DNA of 64,000 bases from positions 930,001-994,000 of the forward strand of contig NZ_VFPN01000001.1 in assembly GCF_006716695.1 (NCBI RefSeq), in the 5' to 3' direction. Below the pieces are notes generated by a model. It was not told where the DNA came from. It ran no database searches and worked only from the letters and a program-made list of their open reading frames with translations. This DNA comes from Klugiella xanthotipulae (GTDB taxonomy: Bacteria > Actinomycetota > Actinomycetes > Actinomycetales > Microbacteriaceae). The first letter of the stretch is position 1. Each line of letters starts with the position of its first letter. The position numbers and the translations under genes are program-made. Shown one piece after another: positions 52,774 to 61,674 of this stretch.

Positions 52774-52804
52774 ACACTAGAGATTAATTGTCTTAAAGAC
52801 AATT
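52774..52804. promoter_or_regulatory. pnuC promoter with palindromic operator (candidate NrtR box)
   Basis: Perfect inverted repeat AATTGTCTT-a-AAGACAATT at 52786-52804. It overlaps a leftward promoter with -35 TTGTCT (52797-52802), 17-bp spacer and -10 TAGTGT (52774-52779), 32 bp or more upstream of the pnuC ATG. It lies 92 bp upstream of the divergent heme O synthase start and could affect that gene too. Assignment to NrtR is inference from the operon. Confidence 0.7.
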
Positions 52805-52895
52805 TAAGGAAAATGGCAACCTTCACGCCCGTTCAACGCCGGGACGAGTCGCGGCTAAACTGTTCTCTGGCCCGCCCACCGAATGGAGCTTTTGC

Positions 52896-53849
52896 ATGAC
52901 CACGCGCAGACAGTACGTATCCACCAGCGGAGACGGAACTGACGCGGCCCTGGCCGCACGCGCGAGCGGGGAATCCTTCGGCCACATCTTCACGCGATAC
53001 TACTCACTGACCAAGCCCGGCGTGCTCTACGGCAATGTACTCACCGCCGCCGCCGGGTTCCTGCTGGCGGCCCGCGGGCAGGTCTCCCTCTGGCTCTTCG
53101 TGGCCCTCATCGTGGGCACCACTCTGGTGATCGCCTCGGCGTGTGTACTCAACAACGTGCTCGACCGCGACATCGACACCATCATGGAGCGCACCCAGAA
53201 GCGCGCCACCGTCACGGGCGGCATCGGCGCACGCAATGCCACCATCTTCTCGGCCGTGCTCGGCGTGCTTGGTATGGCCATCCTCGTGGCCTGGACCAAC
53301 TGGCTCGTCGTCGTCGTAGGCCTAAGCGGATTTGTCGTCTACGTGGTCCTCTACGGGATGCTCTCCAAGCGCATGTCCATCCACGGCACCCTTGTCGGCT
53401 CCGTCTCCGGGGCCGCCCCCATCCTCGCCGGGTACGTGGGAGTGACCGGCTCACTCGACATCGCCGCGGTACTCGTGTTTGCCATGATCTTCTTCTGGCA
53501 GATGCCCGAGTTCTACTCCATCGCAATCTACCGGCACGACGAGTACAAGAGTGCAGGCATCCCGGTCATCTCGGTGACCCGCGGAATCCGCAACACGGTC
53601 GTGCAGATTTTCGTCTACACCATCGCTTTTGCCGTCTCGACCCTGCTGCTGCCCGCTTGTGGCTACGTGGGCTACACCTACACCGCGGTGATGGGTGCGC
53701 TCTGCCTGTACTGGCTGTGGATCGCAGTCGTCGGCCTGCGCACGCCGCCCGCGGGCACCGAGGCCTGGGCGCGCCGGATGTTCCGCTTCTCACTCGTGAT
53801 CATTTTGGCGCTGTGCCTGCTGCTCTCGGTGGGGCCGGTGCTGCCGTAG
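52896..53849 (+). CDS. Protoheme IX farnesyltransferase (heme O synthase)
   Basis: 317 residues, UbiA superfamily, about nine helices. The prenyl-diphosphate motif NNVLDRDIDTIMERTQKR (about residues 84-101) and YSLTKPGVLYGNVLTAAAGF are hallmarks of CyoE/CtaB. It adds a farnesyl group to heme b for terminal oxidases. GGAG lies 8 nt before the ATG. No oxidase genes are next to it. The stop is 16 bp from the convergent lipoprotein gene. Confidence 0.93.
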   Translation: MTTRRQYVSTSGDGTDAALAARASGESFGHIFTRYYSLTKPGVLYGNVLTAAAGFLLAARGQVSLWLFVALIVGTTLVIASACVLNNVLDRDIDTIMERTQKRATVTGGIGARNATIFSAVLGVLGMAILVAWTNWLVVVVGLSGFVVYVVLYGMLSKRMSIHGTLVGSVSGAAPILAGYVGVTGSLDIAAVLVFAMIFFWQMPEFYSIAIYRHDEYKSAGIPVISVTRGIRNTVVQIFVYTIAFAVSTLLLPACGYVGYTYTAVMGALCLYWLWIAVVGLRTPPAGTEAWARRMFRFSLVIILALCLLLSVGPVLP

Positions 53850-53865
53850 GGCGGCGCGCAGCCCG

Positions 53866-54312
53866 CTACTTCCGAGAGAACGCGGGGGTGACCGCCTGAC
53901 AGGTGACGGCCGCGCCGGGCGCACCCGTCTCCCGGGCAATTTCCGTCCCTCCGTCCACGACGATGAGGCAGGTCGCCACCGTTCCTTTCGGGGGTGTGGC
54001 ACTCAGCCGGGCCGTCTCCTTGGCGTTCACGATGGTTTCGACTGACCACACGCCACCAACCGCAGCATTCTGCGGATCCCCGGCACCCTGCAACGAGCTC
54101 TTCACCGTTTCGGCCGGCGCGGAACGCTGCGGCTTGCCCCAGTATTCAAAGTTCTCGAGCGCCGCCGTGGACGGCCCCTCCAGAGCAACCCGGTAGGTGA
54201 CCGCGTGGGCGTCGGCTAACCCCTCAGTAATGGCCGCGCACGAGGCAAGCATGGTCGCCCCGGCGGCGGCCAGCGAGACGAGAGAAATAGCTTTAAGTGT
54301 TGTTGATTTCAT
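53866..54312 (-). CDS. Small lipoprotein (MmpS-like fold suspected)
   Basis: 148 residues from ATG 54312, which puts a signal peptide and lipobox MLASC (Cys25) at the N-terminus; longer in-frame starts would bury it. The mature domain has the pattern VTYRVALEG...W...CLIVVDGGTEIARE...AVTC, with a Cys pair (CLIV and VTCQA), resembling MmpS/transport-accessory proteins. This similarity is weak. It follows the MDR oxidoreductase gene but a strong hairpin lies between. Confidence 0.65.
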   Translation of the reverse strand: MKSTTLKAISLVSLAAAGATMLASCAAITEGLADAHAVTYRVALEGPSTAALENFEYWGKPQRSAPAETVKSSLQGAGDPQNAAVGGVWSVETIVNAKETARLSATPPKGTVATCLIVVDGGTEIARETGAPGAAVTCQAVTPAFSRK

Positions 54313-54335
54313 GTGTGCAATGCTGGCACCAAAGT

Positions 54336-54367
54336 GGTTGGCACCACGAGGCCCCGCGGTGCCAACC
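54336..54367 (-). terminator. Terminator hairpin after the MDR oxidoreductase gene
   Basis: Perfect 10-bp arms GGTTGGCACC (54336-54345) and 54358-54367, 12-nt loop, between the oxidoreductase stop and the lipoprotein start. Confidence 0.7.
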
Positions 54368-54422
54368 CGCGGGCAGAAAATGGGACCCTGGTACCGCGCC
54401 GGTGGCACCGGAATCGACCCCC

Positions 54423-55475
54423 CTACGCCGTCACGTCAATCACGATCTTCCCCGTGGCTAACCCCGCCACCATCCTCGTGATCGCCGCAGGTACACCCGC
54501 CAGCGGGTACACCCGGTCTACCAGCGGCCGCACCCGACCCGCCTCGATCAGCGCCGTCAATTCGCGCAGATCGGCACCGTTCTCAGACGAGATAAACGAG
54601 CCCATCCGGTGACCCGTGAACGGCGCGATCACGGTGGCCCACAACTGCCTCTCCGTGCCGCCCAGCACTTTCCCGCCCGTCTCGGATCCCACAATCACGA
54701 GGGTGCCACGCGGGGCGAGCATTCGGCGTAGTTCGCTCAGGGGCCGATGACCGCCGGTATCGATCACGACGTCGTAGGCGGAGCCAGCCTCCGCCAGGGG
54801 GCCGAGCGTGTAGTCGATCACACGGTGGATACCGAGGCCGCGCACCGCCTCGACCTTGGCGGTACGACACGCGCCCGTGACCTCGGCCCCGGCGGCCGTG
54901 GCGACCTGGGCGGCAAAACTGCCCACTCCCCCGGAGGCACCGATTACGAGCACCCGCTGGCCCGCGGTAACGCGCCCGTGGTCGCGGACGGCTTGAAGCG
55001 CGGTCAGCCCAGATAGGGGGATGGCTGCCGCCTCACACGCCGTGAGCCCGGTCGGCCGGGGCACCAGTAGCTCGGCGCGAGCTACGGCGTATTCAGCGAA
55101 CGCGCCCTCGGCGATGCCGCAGACCTCCTCCCCGGGACGCAGCGTGGTCACCCGCGCACCGACGGATTCGACCGTCCCGGCAAGCTCCCGGCCGCGCACG
55201 GGAGTCTTGGGTGCGCGCATCCCGTAGCCGGCGAGACGGACGGGGTAGGGCAGCCCGGCCATGAGATGCCAGGCCCCGCGGTCAACCCCCGCCGCGGCCA
55301 CACGCACGAGAACCTCGTCGGGACCGGGCTCGGGGCGGTCGATGGTAGCCAAGCTCAGGACGCGCTCGGCCTCGCCATACTCGCTCTGGACCACGGCCCG
55401 CATCCGCCCGGCCTGTCCCCTGCCCGCCACGGGCGCTCCCGGCTGTCCGCTCACTGCCTGACTCATTGTTCTCAT
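54423..55475 (-). CDS. Medium-chain NAD(P)-dependent oxidoreductase (zinc-independent quinone reductase-like)
   Basis: 350 residues. The N-terminal GroES-like domain (DEVLVRVAAAGVDRGAWHLMAG; RGRELAGTVESVG) lacks the zinc ligands of true alcohol dehydrogenases. The Rossmann domain has VLVIGASGGVGSFAAQVA. This is the NAD(P)H:quinone oxidoreductase-like branch. An in-frame ATG at 55466 is an alternative start. It is divergent from a TetR regulator with overlapping promoters, so it is probably induced by that regulator's ligand, perhaps a quinone or xenobiotic (inference). Confidence 0.88.
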   Translation of the reverse strand: MRTMSQAVSGQPGAPVAGRGQAGRMRAVVQSEYGEAERVLSLATIDRPEPGPDEVLVRVAAAGVDRGAWHLMAGLPYPVRLAGYGMRAPKTPVRGRELAGTVESVGARVTTLRPGEEVCGIAEGAFAEYAVARAELLVPRPTGLTACEAAAIPLSGLTALQAVRDHGRVTAGQRVLVIGASGGVGSFAAQVATAAGAEVTGACRTAKVEAVRGLGIHRVIDYTLGPLAEAGSAYDVVIDTGGHRPLSELRRMLAPRGTLVIVGSETGGKVLGGTERQLWATVIAPFTGHRMGSFISSENGADLRELTALIEAGRVRPLVDRVYPLAGVPAAITRMVAGLATGKIVIDVTA

Positions 55476-55483
55476 CCATTCGA

Positions 55484-55530
55484 TTGACTTACAGTGTCAG
55501 TAACTTATCCTTACGCTGTAAGCTTGTCAA
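55484..55530. promoter_or_regulatory. Overlapping face-to-face promoters with TetR-type repeats
   Basis: Rightward: -35 TTGACT (55484-55489), 16-bp spacer, -10 TATCCT (55506-55511). Leftward: -35 TTGACA (55525-55530), 17-bp spacer, -10 TAAGTT (55502-55507). The two -10 boxes overlap. Inverted repeats TTACAGTG/CGCTGTAA (55489-55496, 55514-55521) and CTTAC-GCT-GTAAG (55510-55522) cover both, so one bound dimer could silence both genes. Confidence 0.8.
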
Positions 55531-55531
55531 C

Positions 55532-56263
55532 GTGAATGCGACTCCAAATCCCCCCAAAAAACGAAAAACCGGCGCGCCGCGGCCCAGCCCCACACTCAGC
55601 CGGGCCGCAATCGTGGCGGCCAGTATCGCGGTCGCCGACACTCGCGGCCTCACCGGACTCTCGATGCGCAAAGTGGGCGAAGAACTGGGAGTCGAGGCCA
55701 TGTCCCTCTACAACCACGTGACGCACAAGGAGGACCTGCTCGACGGGATGATCGACGTCATCTTTGCCGAAATAGACCTCCCATCACCCAGCGACAATTG
55801 GCAGGCGGCGATGCGCACCCGCGCCCTCTCCACGCTCGAAGCCCTCGAACGCCACCCCTGGGCCGCACCGCTCATGGAGTCTCGGGCAACCCCCGGGGCG
55901 GCAACGCTCACCCACCACAACACGGTGCTCGGCATCCTGCGCACCAACGGGTTCTCGGTGCGGCTCGCCGCCCACGCCTTCTCCGCCCTCGACAGCTACA
56001 TCTACGGCTTTGCACTACAGAACGTGAACCTCCCGTTTGACGCGCTCAGCGACATCCAGCAGGCCACAGAAATGATTGTCAACAGGATGCCCGCCGACAC
56101 CTACCCCCACCTGGCGGAACTCGCCAGCACGGTCGTGATGCAACCGGGATACTCGTATCGCGACGAGTTTGCCTGGGGCCTCGACCTCCTGATCGAGGCC
56201 CTCGAGCACACCCGTCGCGCCACCGATGATCCCACCCCGGAACCCCCGGCAGCGGCTCCGTAG
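55532..56263 (+). CDS. TetR-family transcriptional regulator (TetR_C C-terminal domain)
   Basis: 243 residues from GTG 55532, chosen because the longer frame would start within the promoter; the predicted transcript start is only about 14 nt upstream. HTH: SRAAIVAASIAVADTRGLTGLSMRKVGEELGVEAMSLYNHV. The C-terminal ligand domain resembles the TetR_C class. It probably represses itself and the divergent oxidoreductase. Confidence 0.88.
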   Translation: MNATPNPPKKRKTGAPRPSPTLSRAAIVAASIAVADTRGLTGLSMRKVGEELGVEAMSLYNHVTHKEDLLDGMIDVIFAEIDLPSPSDNWQAAMRTRALSTLEALERHPWAAPLMESRATPGAATLTHHNTVLGILRTNGFSVRLAAHAFSALDSYIYGFALQNVNLPFDALSDIQQATEMIVNRMPADTYPHLAELASTVVMQPGYSYRDEFAWGLDLLIEALEHTRRATDDPTPEPPAAAP

Positions 56264-56273
56264 TTCTTCCGGA

Positions 56274-59078
56274 CTATCGCCGCATCCGTCGGCGAGTGGC
56301 GGCAGTCACCACCAGCAGCAGCGACCCCAGAGATACCAGCAGAATCGCATACCCGGCCGGATCGCTCGCCCCGGTAGTCGCGAGCACCGTACCCGTACCC
56401 CCGCCCGCGCCCCCGCGCACAGGAACGGCCAGTTCCGCCCGCGCCGTCGAGGCGAGGTGGTCGGCATCGTTGACGTACTCAGATGAGAGCACAAGACGTG
56501 TACCGGCATACCCCTCCGGCAGGGCCATTTCACCGCCGTAGTGGCCGTGCTCATCAAGCGGAAGCAGCAGCGAAGCCTCCCGCCCCGCAACACGGACGCG
56601 CACGGACCCCGTTGGCACCGTGTCGTACTCTGCGGTCACGGAGCCCTGAAGGCTGACCGTGCCACCGCCCTTCGTCTGCTCGACGGACAGGGTGGTCTGG
56701 GTCTCTGCGGGGTTCACCGTAAAGGTGCCCTCCGCACCGACCACGCTCGCGGTGCGGAGCGGCGTTTCGGAGCTAAAATAGCTCGCGTAAATCGCGTAGG
56801 AACCCACGGCGAGAGGCGAAGTACCATCCGGCTGAATCACGGCCGCCCCGTCAACGACGGGAACGCCCCCCAGGCTCCTCTCCCCCAGGGTGACGTTGAT
56901 CCACCCGCTGGAGACCCCCGATACGCTCAGGTGAATCGCCTTCACCTGGCCATAAACCTGGACGACATCCTCCACCGATAGTTCGATGGTGGTCAGCGGC
57001 GGCACCGGGGTCCACGCGGCAACGAGTGTGATGTTCGACGTCACCGGGGTGGAGAAATCATAGGCCTCCCCGGCACGCACCCACCCGTCGAAGGTGAACC
57101 CGTCACGGATCGGAGCGGTCGGCTCAGCCACCAGGTCGCCGCTCGCAAGGTCGGCCACAGCCGCGACCGCGCTGCCCCCGGCCGAATCGAACGTCACCGT
57201 GAAGGTGGGAAACGGCACAAACTGCGCGTACAGCGTCTGACCCTGGGCGGCCGGAGCCGCGGTCACCGCGGTACCGCCGGTGGGGGCGGTGAACCAGCCC
57301 ACAAACTCAGTTCCGCCGGGGGCGGTCGGGTCTACCGTGGGGAGGGGAACCGCTGTTCCCGGGTCACGCACCTCGTACCATCCCTGGCTCGCCTCCGGAT
57401 CACCGAGGTAGCGGCCGCCCAGGTGCGGAAAGAGCGAGGTCAGACCGCTCCACGAGCCGCCGTTGGTCTGCGCGTCGAAACGCACATAGTCCATTGCGAG
57501 GCTTCCGGCGTCCGGCAGGGCCGGGGCGGTACGGTGGGCAATGCCCCGCTCATCCGCGGTGGGGGTGGAACCCACGGCGGCAAACTGGTAGGCCGTGTAG
57601 GAGGTTGCGCTCAGCGGCGGAGCAATCGCAACCGTACCCAAGATCTCCGTTGTTTTACCTGGCCGGGGGTCGCCCGCGGATCGGGTGGTCCGGTTGGAAT
57701 CCAGCGCGGGGTTGGCGGTGCCAAAGACGTCGAGAAGAAGCTGCGGCTCCTGAGCGGTGGTGACCGTTACGGTATCCGCCGCGCACCCCACATTTGTGCC
57801 ACAGCCCCACGTACCCACATCAACGGATTTCGCGGCGGTAAAGATGTTGTTGACAACGGTACCCTTCGGAGATTGGGCACCGTAGGTTGCCTCGGTGGCC
57901 GAGTGGGCCCCCAGGTCGATTCCACCGCGACCCCCGGCCTTTGTGTTCGTCAGAAAGGTGTTGTTCGTCACGGAGGCTTCCACCCGCAGCGAGGCCTGGA
58001 TCACACCGCCCGTGTCAAACCCGCCGGCATCGCCCGACACATTTTTGCTGAACGTTGAGTTCTCAACGACCAGTTGCGTGGGAAACTTCTCCGCCTGGGT
58101 GGCTGCCCGCCCCTCCAAAAAAATGGCGGCCCCGTCATCCTGGGCCTGATTGGCCTCAAAAACGCTATCGCTCACCCGAAGGGAACCGTTCGACCCCGGC
58201 GTGGAGTTGAAAACGGAGACCGCACCGCCATCCGCACTCCCCGGCTTTGAGCTTGAGGCGGTGCTGTTACCGCGAAAATAGTCGCGGTTCAGGGTGAGCT
58301 GCACACTCGCGTTGTGCAGCGCGATGGCGCCACCGCGCGGCTGGGAGCCGCCGTCAACAAACGTGTTGTTGAGAAACAGGCTGTCTTCGATCAGAAGAGA
58401 GCCCTGGGCCCCCGCATCCACACGCATAGCACCACCCGAGTAGCCAGCCCCGGACAGGCCCCGGTTGGCCTCAAAGGTCAGGCCGCTCATCGTCGTCGCC
58501 GCGACAGCCGAGCCCCGGCCATACAGAAGCGCGGCGGCCGAGGAGGCCGAATTCCCCACAAAAGAGGACCGGGTCAGCGACAGCTTTCCGGTACCGCTCC
58601 CCCCGAAGCCGAGCGCCGTGGTCTTGAGCCCCACAAAGTCGAGGTCGCTGAGCGCAACCGTGGAGGTTCCCTGCTGGGTGACGTACACGCCGCCGTTCGT
58701 GGCGGTGCTGCCCGCGGGCAACGCAAACGTGAGATTCTCTAGCCGGAGCGAACTCGAACCGGAGGTGGTAACTGTGAGGTGCCGACCCGTCGCCGCCGGG
58801 TAGAGGGTCATCCCCGACCCGTCAATCCGAACCGCGACCGGGGCCGCGAGGTTCAGCGTCACCGCTCCGGGTAGCGTCTGTGGAAACGAGTTCCCCAGCG
58901 TGATGGTGGTGTCCTCTACCGCCCCCGAGACCGCACTCTGAAGCTCTGCCACGGTATTAACCGTCACAGAACTCGCCGCCCTCGCAGCATGCCCCGGCAC
59001 CACGATCCCCACAATCATGACGATAAAAGCGGTTGCAGCCAGAAAAATTTGGCGCACGACAATATTATCTGCTCGCAC
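56274..59078 (-). CDS. LATTG-anchored surface protein with beta-helix and InlB B-type repeats
   Basis: 934 residues from GTG 59078, which has GAGGGGG 6 nt upstream; the TTG at 59108 has no such site. A signal peptide (to about residue 34, ending HAARAASS) is followed by a right-handed parallel beta-helix (about 50-430, repeated GGA...N..F..N patterns such as SLFLNNTF and STFSKNVSG). Then come Listeria-Bacteroides (InlB B)-type repeats (TVTFDSAGGSAVAAV...FDGW...ITLVAAW), Ig-like domains and a sorting signal (LATTG, hydrophobic helix, RRRMRR). It resembles polymorphic autotransporter-like or adhesin passenger structures; the ligand is unknown. Confidence 0.87.
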   Translation of the reverse strand: MRADNIVVRQIFLAATAFIVMIVGIVVPGHAARAASSVTVNTVAELQSAVSGAVEDTTITLGNSFPQTLPGAVTLNLAAPVAVRIDGSGMTLYPAATGRHLTVTTSGSSSLRLENLTFALPAGSTATNGGVYVTQQGTSTVALSDLDFVGLKTTALGFGGSGTGKLSLTRSSFVGNSASSAAALLYGRGSAVAATTMSGLTFEANRGLSGAGYSGGAMRVDAGAQGSLLIEDSLFLNNTFVDGGSQPRGGAIALHNASVQLTLNRDYFRGNSTASSSKPGSADGGAVSVFNSTPGSNGSLRVSDSVFEANQAQDDGAAIFLEGRAATQAEKFPTQLVVENSTFSKNVSGDAGGFDTGGVIQASLRVEASVTNNTFLTNTKAGGRGGIDLGAHSATEATYGAQSPKGTVVNNIFTAAKSVDVGTWGCGTNVGCAADTVTVTTAQEPQLLLDVFGTANPALDSNRTTRSAGDPRPGKTTEILGTVAIAPPLSATSYTAYQFAAVGSTPTADERGIAHRTAPALPDAGSLAMDYVRFDAQTNGGSWSGLTSLFPHLGGRYLGDPEASQGWYEVRDPGTAVPLPTVDPTAPGGTEFVGWFTAPTGGTAVTAAPAAQGQTLYAQFVPFPTFTVTFDSAGGSAVAAVADLASGDLVAEPTAPIRDGFTFDGWVRAGEAYDFSTPVTSNITLVAAWTPVPPLTTIELSVEDVVQVYGQVKAIHLSVSGVSSGWINVTLGERSLGGVPVVDGAAVIQPDGTSPLAVGSYAIYASYFSSETPLRTASVVGAEGTFTVNPAETQTTLSVEQTKGGGTVSLQGSVTAEYDTVPTGSVRVRVAGREASLLLPLDEHGHYGGEMALPEGYAGTRLVLSSEYVNDADHLASTARAELAVPVRGGAGGGTGTVLATTGASDPAGYAILLVSLGSLLLVVTAATRRRMRR

Positions 59079-59149
59079 AGAAGCCCCCTCGATAAAGTTG
59101 GGGCGCAAAAAATACAGCCCCTCGGGTTCCCTAAAACCCTCAATTGAAC

Positions 59150-59178
59150 AGATTATCCTAGTTAATTTTTTGCGTCAA
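59150..59178 (-). promoter_or_regulatory. Promoter of the LATTG beta-helix protein gene
   Basis: -35 TTGACG (59173-59178), 17-bp AT-rich spacer, -10 TAATCT (59150-59155), about 72 bp upstream of the GTG start. A strong match for a housekeeping promoter. Confidence 0.75.
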
Positions 59179-59265
59179 GCAGTGGGGCGGTATCCCACTC
59201 TTGCAGCCACCCCTCATCACCTGGCACACTGGATGCGTCCTGTTTCCGAACAAAGGATCACTCCG

Positions 59266-59307
59266 GTGACAACTCTCTACGGTTTCGCGCCAGTTTCCCC
59301 GCGCTGA
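59266..59307 (+). CDS. Leader peptide of the ABC-F gene
   Basis: A 13-residue ORF (MTTLYGFAPVSPR, GTG start) with AAAGGA 8 nt upstream, 64 bp before the ABC-F start. Two hairpins separate the two. This layout (short translated leader, hairpins, ABC-F ATPase) is known for antibiotic-induced attenuation of ribosome-protection genes; an A-P-V-S-P run near the end could be a drug-dependent stall site (inference). Confidence 0.6.
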   Translation: MTTLYGFAPVSPR

Positions 59308-59320
59308 CACTCGTCGATTC

Positions 59321-59357
59321 GCCGTCTCACGGCTCCGAGGTCAGCGCATCCGCTGAC
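59321..59357 (+). promoter_or_regulatory. Leader hairpins before the ABC-F gene
   Basis: GCCGT-ctc-ACGGC (59321-59333) and a perfect stem GTCAGCG-catc-CGCTGAC (59340-59357). The second ends 4 nt before the AGGAG ribosome site of the ABC-F gene, so it could expose or hide that site depending on ribosome position on the leader. Confidence 0.6.
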
Positions 59358-59371
59358 ATCCCAGGAGCCTC

Positions 59372-60976
59372 ATGTCTACGCCGCAGTCATCATCAATCAT
59401 TCTGAACACCCTCGGCCTCACCCGACCCGACGGATCCGTCGCCCTCCGCAACATCACCGCCGTCTTCGGCCTCGGTCGCACCGGACTCATCGGTCACAAC
59501 GGCTCCGGCAAGTCCACGCTGTTGCGCCTCATCGCGGGCGAACGTGCCCCCACCTCCGGCTCAATCACGCTCTCGGGCGAGGTTGGATATCTCCCGCAGA
59601 CCCTCACCCTGGACCGCGACACCACCGCAGCAGATCTCCTCGGGGTGCGGCACAAGATCGACGCCCTCCGCGCGATTGAATCGGGCGATACCTCCGTCAC
59701 GCACGTCGATACGCTCGGCGAGGAGTGGGATATTGAGACGCGCGCCGGGGCCGCCCTGCGCTCAGTCGGCCTCGGTGCGGGCGACCTCGACCGCACGGTG
59801 GGGCGGCTCTCCGGCGGCGAGACGGTTCTGCTGGCGATTGCGGGGTTACGGCTGCGCGCATCCCCCATCTCGCTCCTCGACGAACCCACCAACAACCTGG
59901 ACCGGGATGCCCGCGAGCGCCTGGCCGACATGGTGCGGTCCTGGCGGGGCACACTCGTGACGGTCAGCCACGACACCGCGCTACTTGAGCTGATGGACAG
60001 CACAGCCGAGCTGCACGACGGACAACTGACCGTCTACGGCGGACCATACAGCGCCTACCGAGAGCACCTCGCCCGGGAACAGGAGGCCGCCCGCCAATCG
60101 GTTCGCACCGCCGAGCAGGCTCTCACCCGGGAGAAACGCCAGCAGATCAAAACCGAAACCATGCTGGCTCGGCGCGCCCGCACGGGCCGGGCCGTTCAGG
60201 AGAGCCGGAGCGAACCCCGGATCGTGATGGGCCGACGCGCATCCGCGGCGCAGGTCTCCTCCGGCAAGCTCCGCGCGAACTCCACCCACCGGGTGCAGGA
60301 TGCTCGGGCGGGCGTCAACACGGCCGCCGCTCGTCTCCGCGCCGACGAGCAGATTCACATCGACCTGCCAGACCCCCACATCCCCTCCGGCCGCCACCTC
60401 GCCGAATTACGTGGATTGAACAGGAGTTTTATTGTTCAAGGGCGCGAACGGATCGCGATCACCGGGCCCAATGGTGTGGGAAAATCAACCCTGCTCGACA
60501 CGCTGGTACAGCCGGTGACGGCCCGGCGGGGACGGGCATCCGCGGTGGCCCACACCGAACGGGTCGGGTACCTCACCCAGCGGCTCGACACCCTCAACCC
60601 GCTGGCGAGCGTGCTCGACAGCGTACAGGACGCCGCCCCCACGGTCACCCCCGGGGAACTGCGCAACCGGCTCGCGCGGTTCCTGATCCGCGGCGACGCG
60701 GTTGAACGGCCCGTGCACACGCTCTCGGGCGGCGAACGCTTCCGCGTCGCGCTCGCCTGCGTGCTCCTGGCCGACCCGCCACCACAGCTGTTGGTGCTCG
60801 ACGAGCCGACCAACAACCTGGACCTCGGCAGCGTTGACCAGCTGGTCGCGGCGCTCGGCAGCTACCGCGGCGGGCTGATCGTGGTGAGCCACGATGACGC
60901 ATTTTTGGGGCGGCTGGGGATTGACAGACGACTGGCACTGAGCGCGGCGGGAGAGTTAGTGGAGGTTACCGAGTAA
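59372..60976 (+). CDS. ABC-F family ATPase, likely ribosome protection/antibiotic resistance type
   Basis: 534 residues, two ABC domains and no membrane segments. Walker A GHNGSGKST (41-49) and GPNGVGKST; signatures LSGGE in both halves; Walker B SLLDEPTNNLD and LVLDEPTNNLD. The inter-domain linker (REQEAARQSVRTAEQAL...) is helical and charged, as in proteins that reach into the ribosomal exit or peptidyl-transferase site. AGGAG lies 6 nt before the ATG. The leader peptide and hairpins upstream favour an inducible resistance role over a housekeeping one, but the drug class cannot be read from sequence. Confidence 0.88.
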   Translation: MSTPQSSSIILNTLGLTRPDGSVALRNITAVFGLGRTGLIGHNGSGKSTLLRLIAGERAPTSGSITLSGEVGYLPQTLTLDRDTTAADLLGVRHKIDALRAIESGDTSVTHVDTLGEEWDIETRAGAALRSVGLGAGDLDRTVGRLSGGETVLLAIAGLRLRASPISLLDEPTNNLDRDARERLADMVRSWRGTLVTVSHDTALLELMDSTAELHDGQLTVYGGPYSAYREHLAREQEAARQSVRTAEQALTREKRQQIKTETMLARRARTGRAVQESRSEPRIVMGRRASAAQVSSGKLRANSTHRVQDARAGVNTAAARLRADEQIHIDLPDPHIPSGRHLAELRGLNRSFIVQGRERIAITGPNGVGKSTLLDTLVQPVTARRGRASAVAHTERVGYLTQRLDTLNPLASVLDSVQDAAPTVTPGELRNRLARFLIRGDAVERPVHTLSGGERFRVALACVLLADPPPQLLVLDEPTNNLDLGSVDQLVAALGSYRGGLIVVSHDDAFLGRLGIDRRLALSAAGELVEVTE

Positions 60977-61063
60977 GGGAGTGACCGAGGATCTTAAAAC
61001 CAGATCAAACGATCTTTGCGGCAAACAGCGAGTGAAGCGCTCTGGGTTTCTGAGAGACTCAGC

Positions 61064-61540
61064 TCATCTGATGTCGACCAGTTCTTTGGCGCTGGTGATC
61101 CCAGCAGAGAATACCGCTTCGAACTCTGCAGACGGCACGTCACCGAGGTAGCTGTGCAGGCACCCGGTATTGTGCCAGTGCACCCACCCGAGCTCAGCCG
61201 TGTAATACCCATTCACGGACTCGGCCAGGGCATTATCGTAGCTATCACCAACCATCCCGATCAAAAGCGTTGCCCCGATCTCGGCGAGGCGTTCTCCGTA
61301 ACGTATCGACGTGAATCGAGACCCCGCACCGCAATGACATCGAAGCTCAGGGAGCTTCTTACCTCGTGACCAGCGAGCCATTTCGATCACGCCTGGCACG
61401 GTCTCGGTCTTCCTATTTGACGCACACCGCCATCCGACAATCGCACGGTCGAATACATCGATAATGAAGCACACCTAGACGACACCCTGCCAAGTCGGCA
61501 CAAACGTCAGTCAAACCTTCAGCAGCCCCTACGAAACGGG
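61064..61540 (-). pseudogene. IS3-family OrfB remnant
   Basis: The C-terminal half of an IS3 transposase core (CFIIDVFDRAIVGWR...ALAESVNGYYTAEL...GWVHWHNTGCLHSYLGDVPSAEFEAVF). An in-frame TAG interrupts TWQGVV-VCFIID (about 61476), and some 25 residues are missing between YYTAEL and GWVHWHN. Only a scrap of the upstream part (LTFVPTW) remains. It comes from a different IS3 subgroup than the intact element at 46335-47643. Confidence 0.85.
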
Positions 61541-61674
61541 TACGCATTGTGAACTCGAAATTTTAGGCATCAAAACCGTTCTGTGATCGCTGGAATGTGA
61601 AGGAATATCGGATGGAGGAACGATTAGCTCGGTATCTGAATGACGCTTCAGATCTGTTTGCCACCTCTCACACT

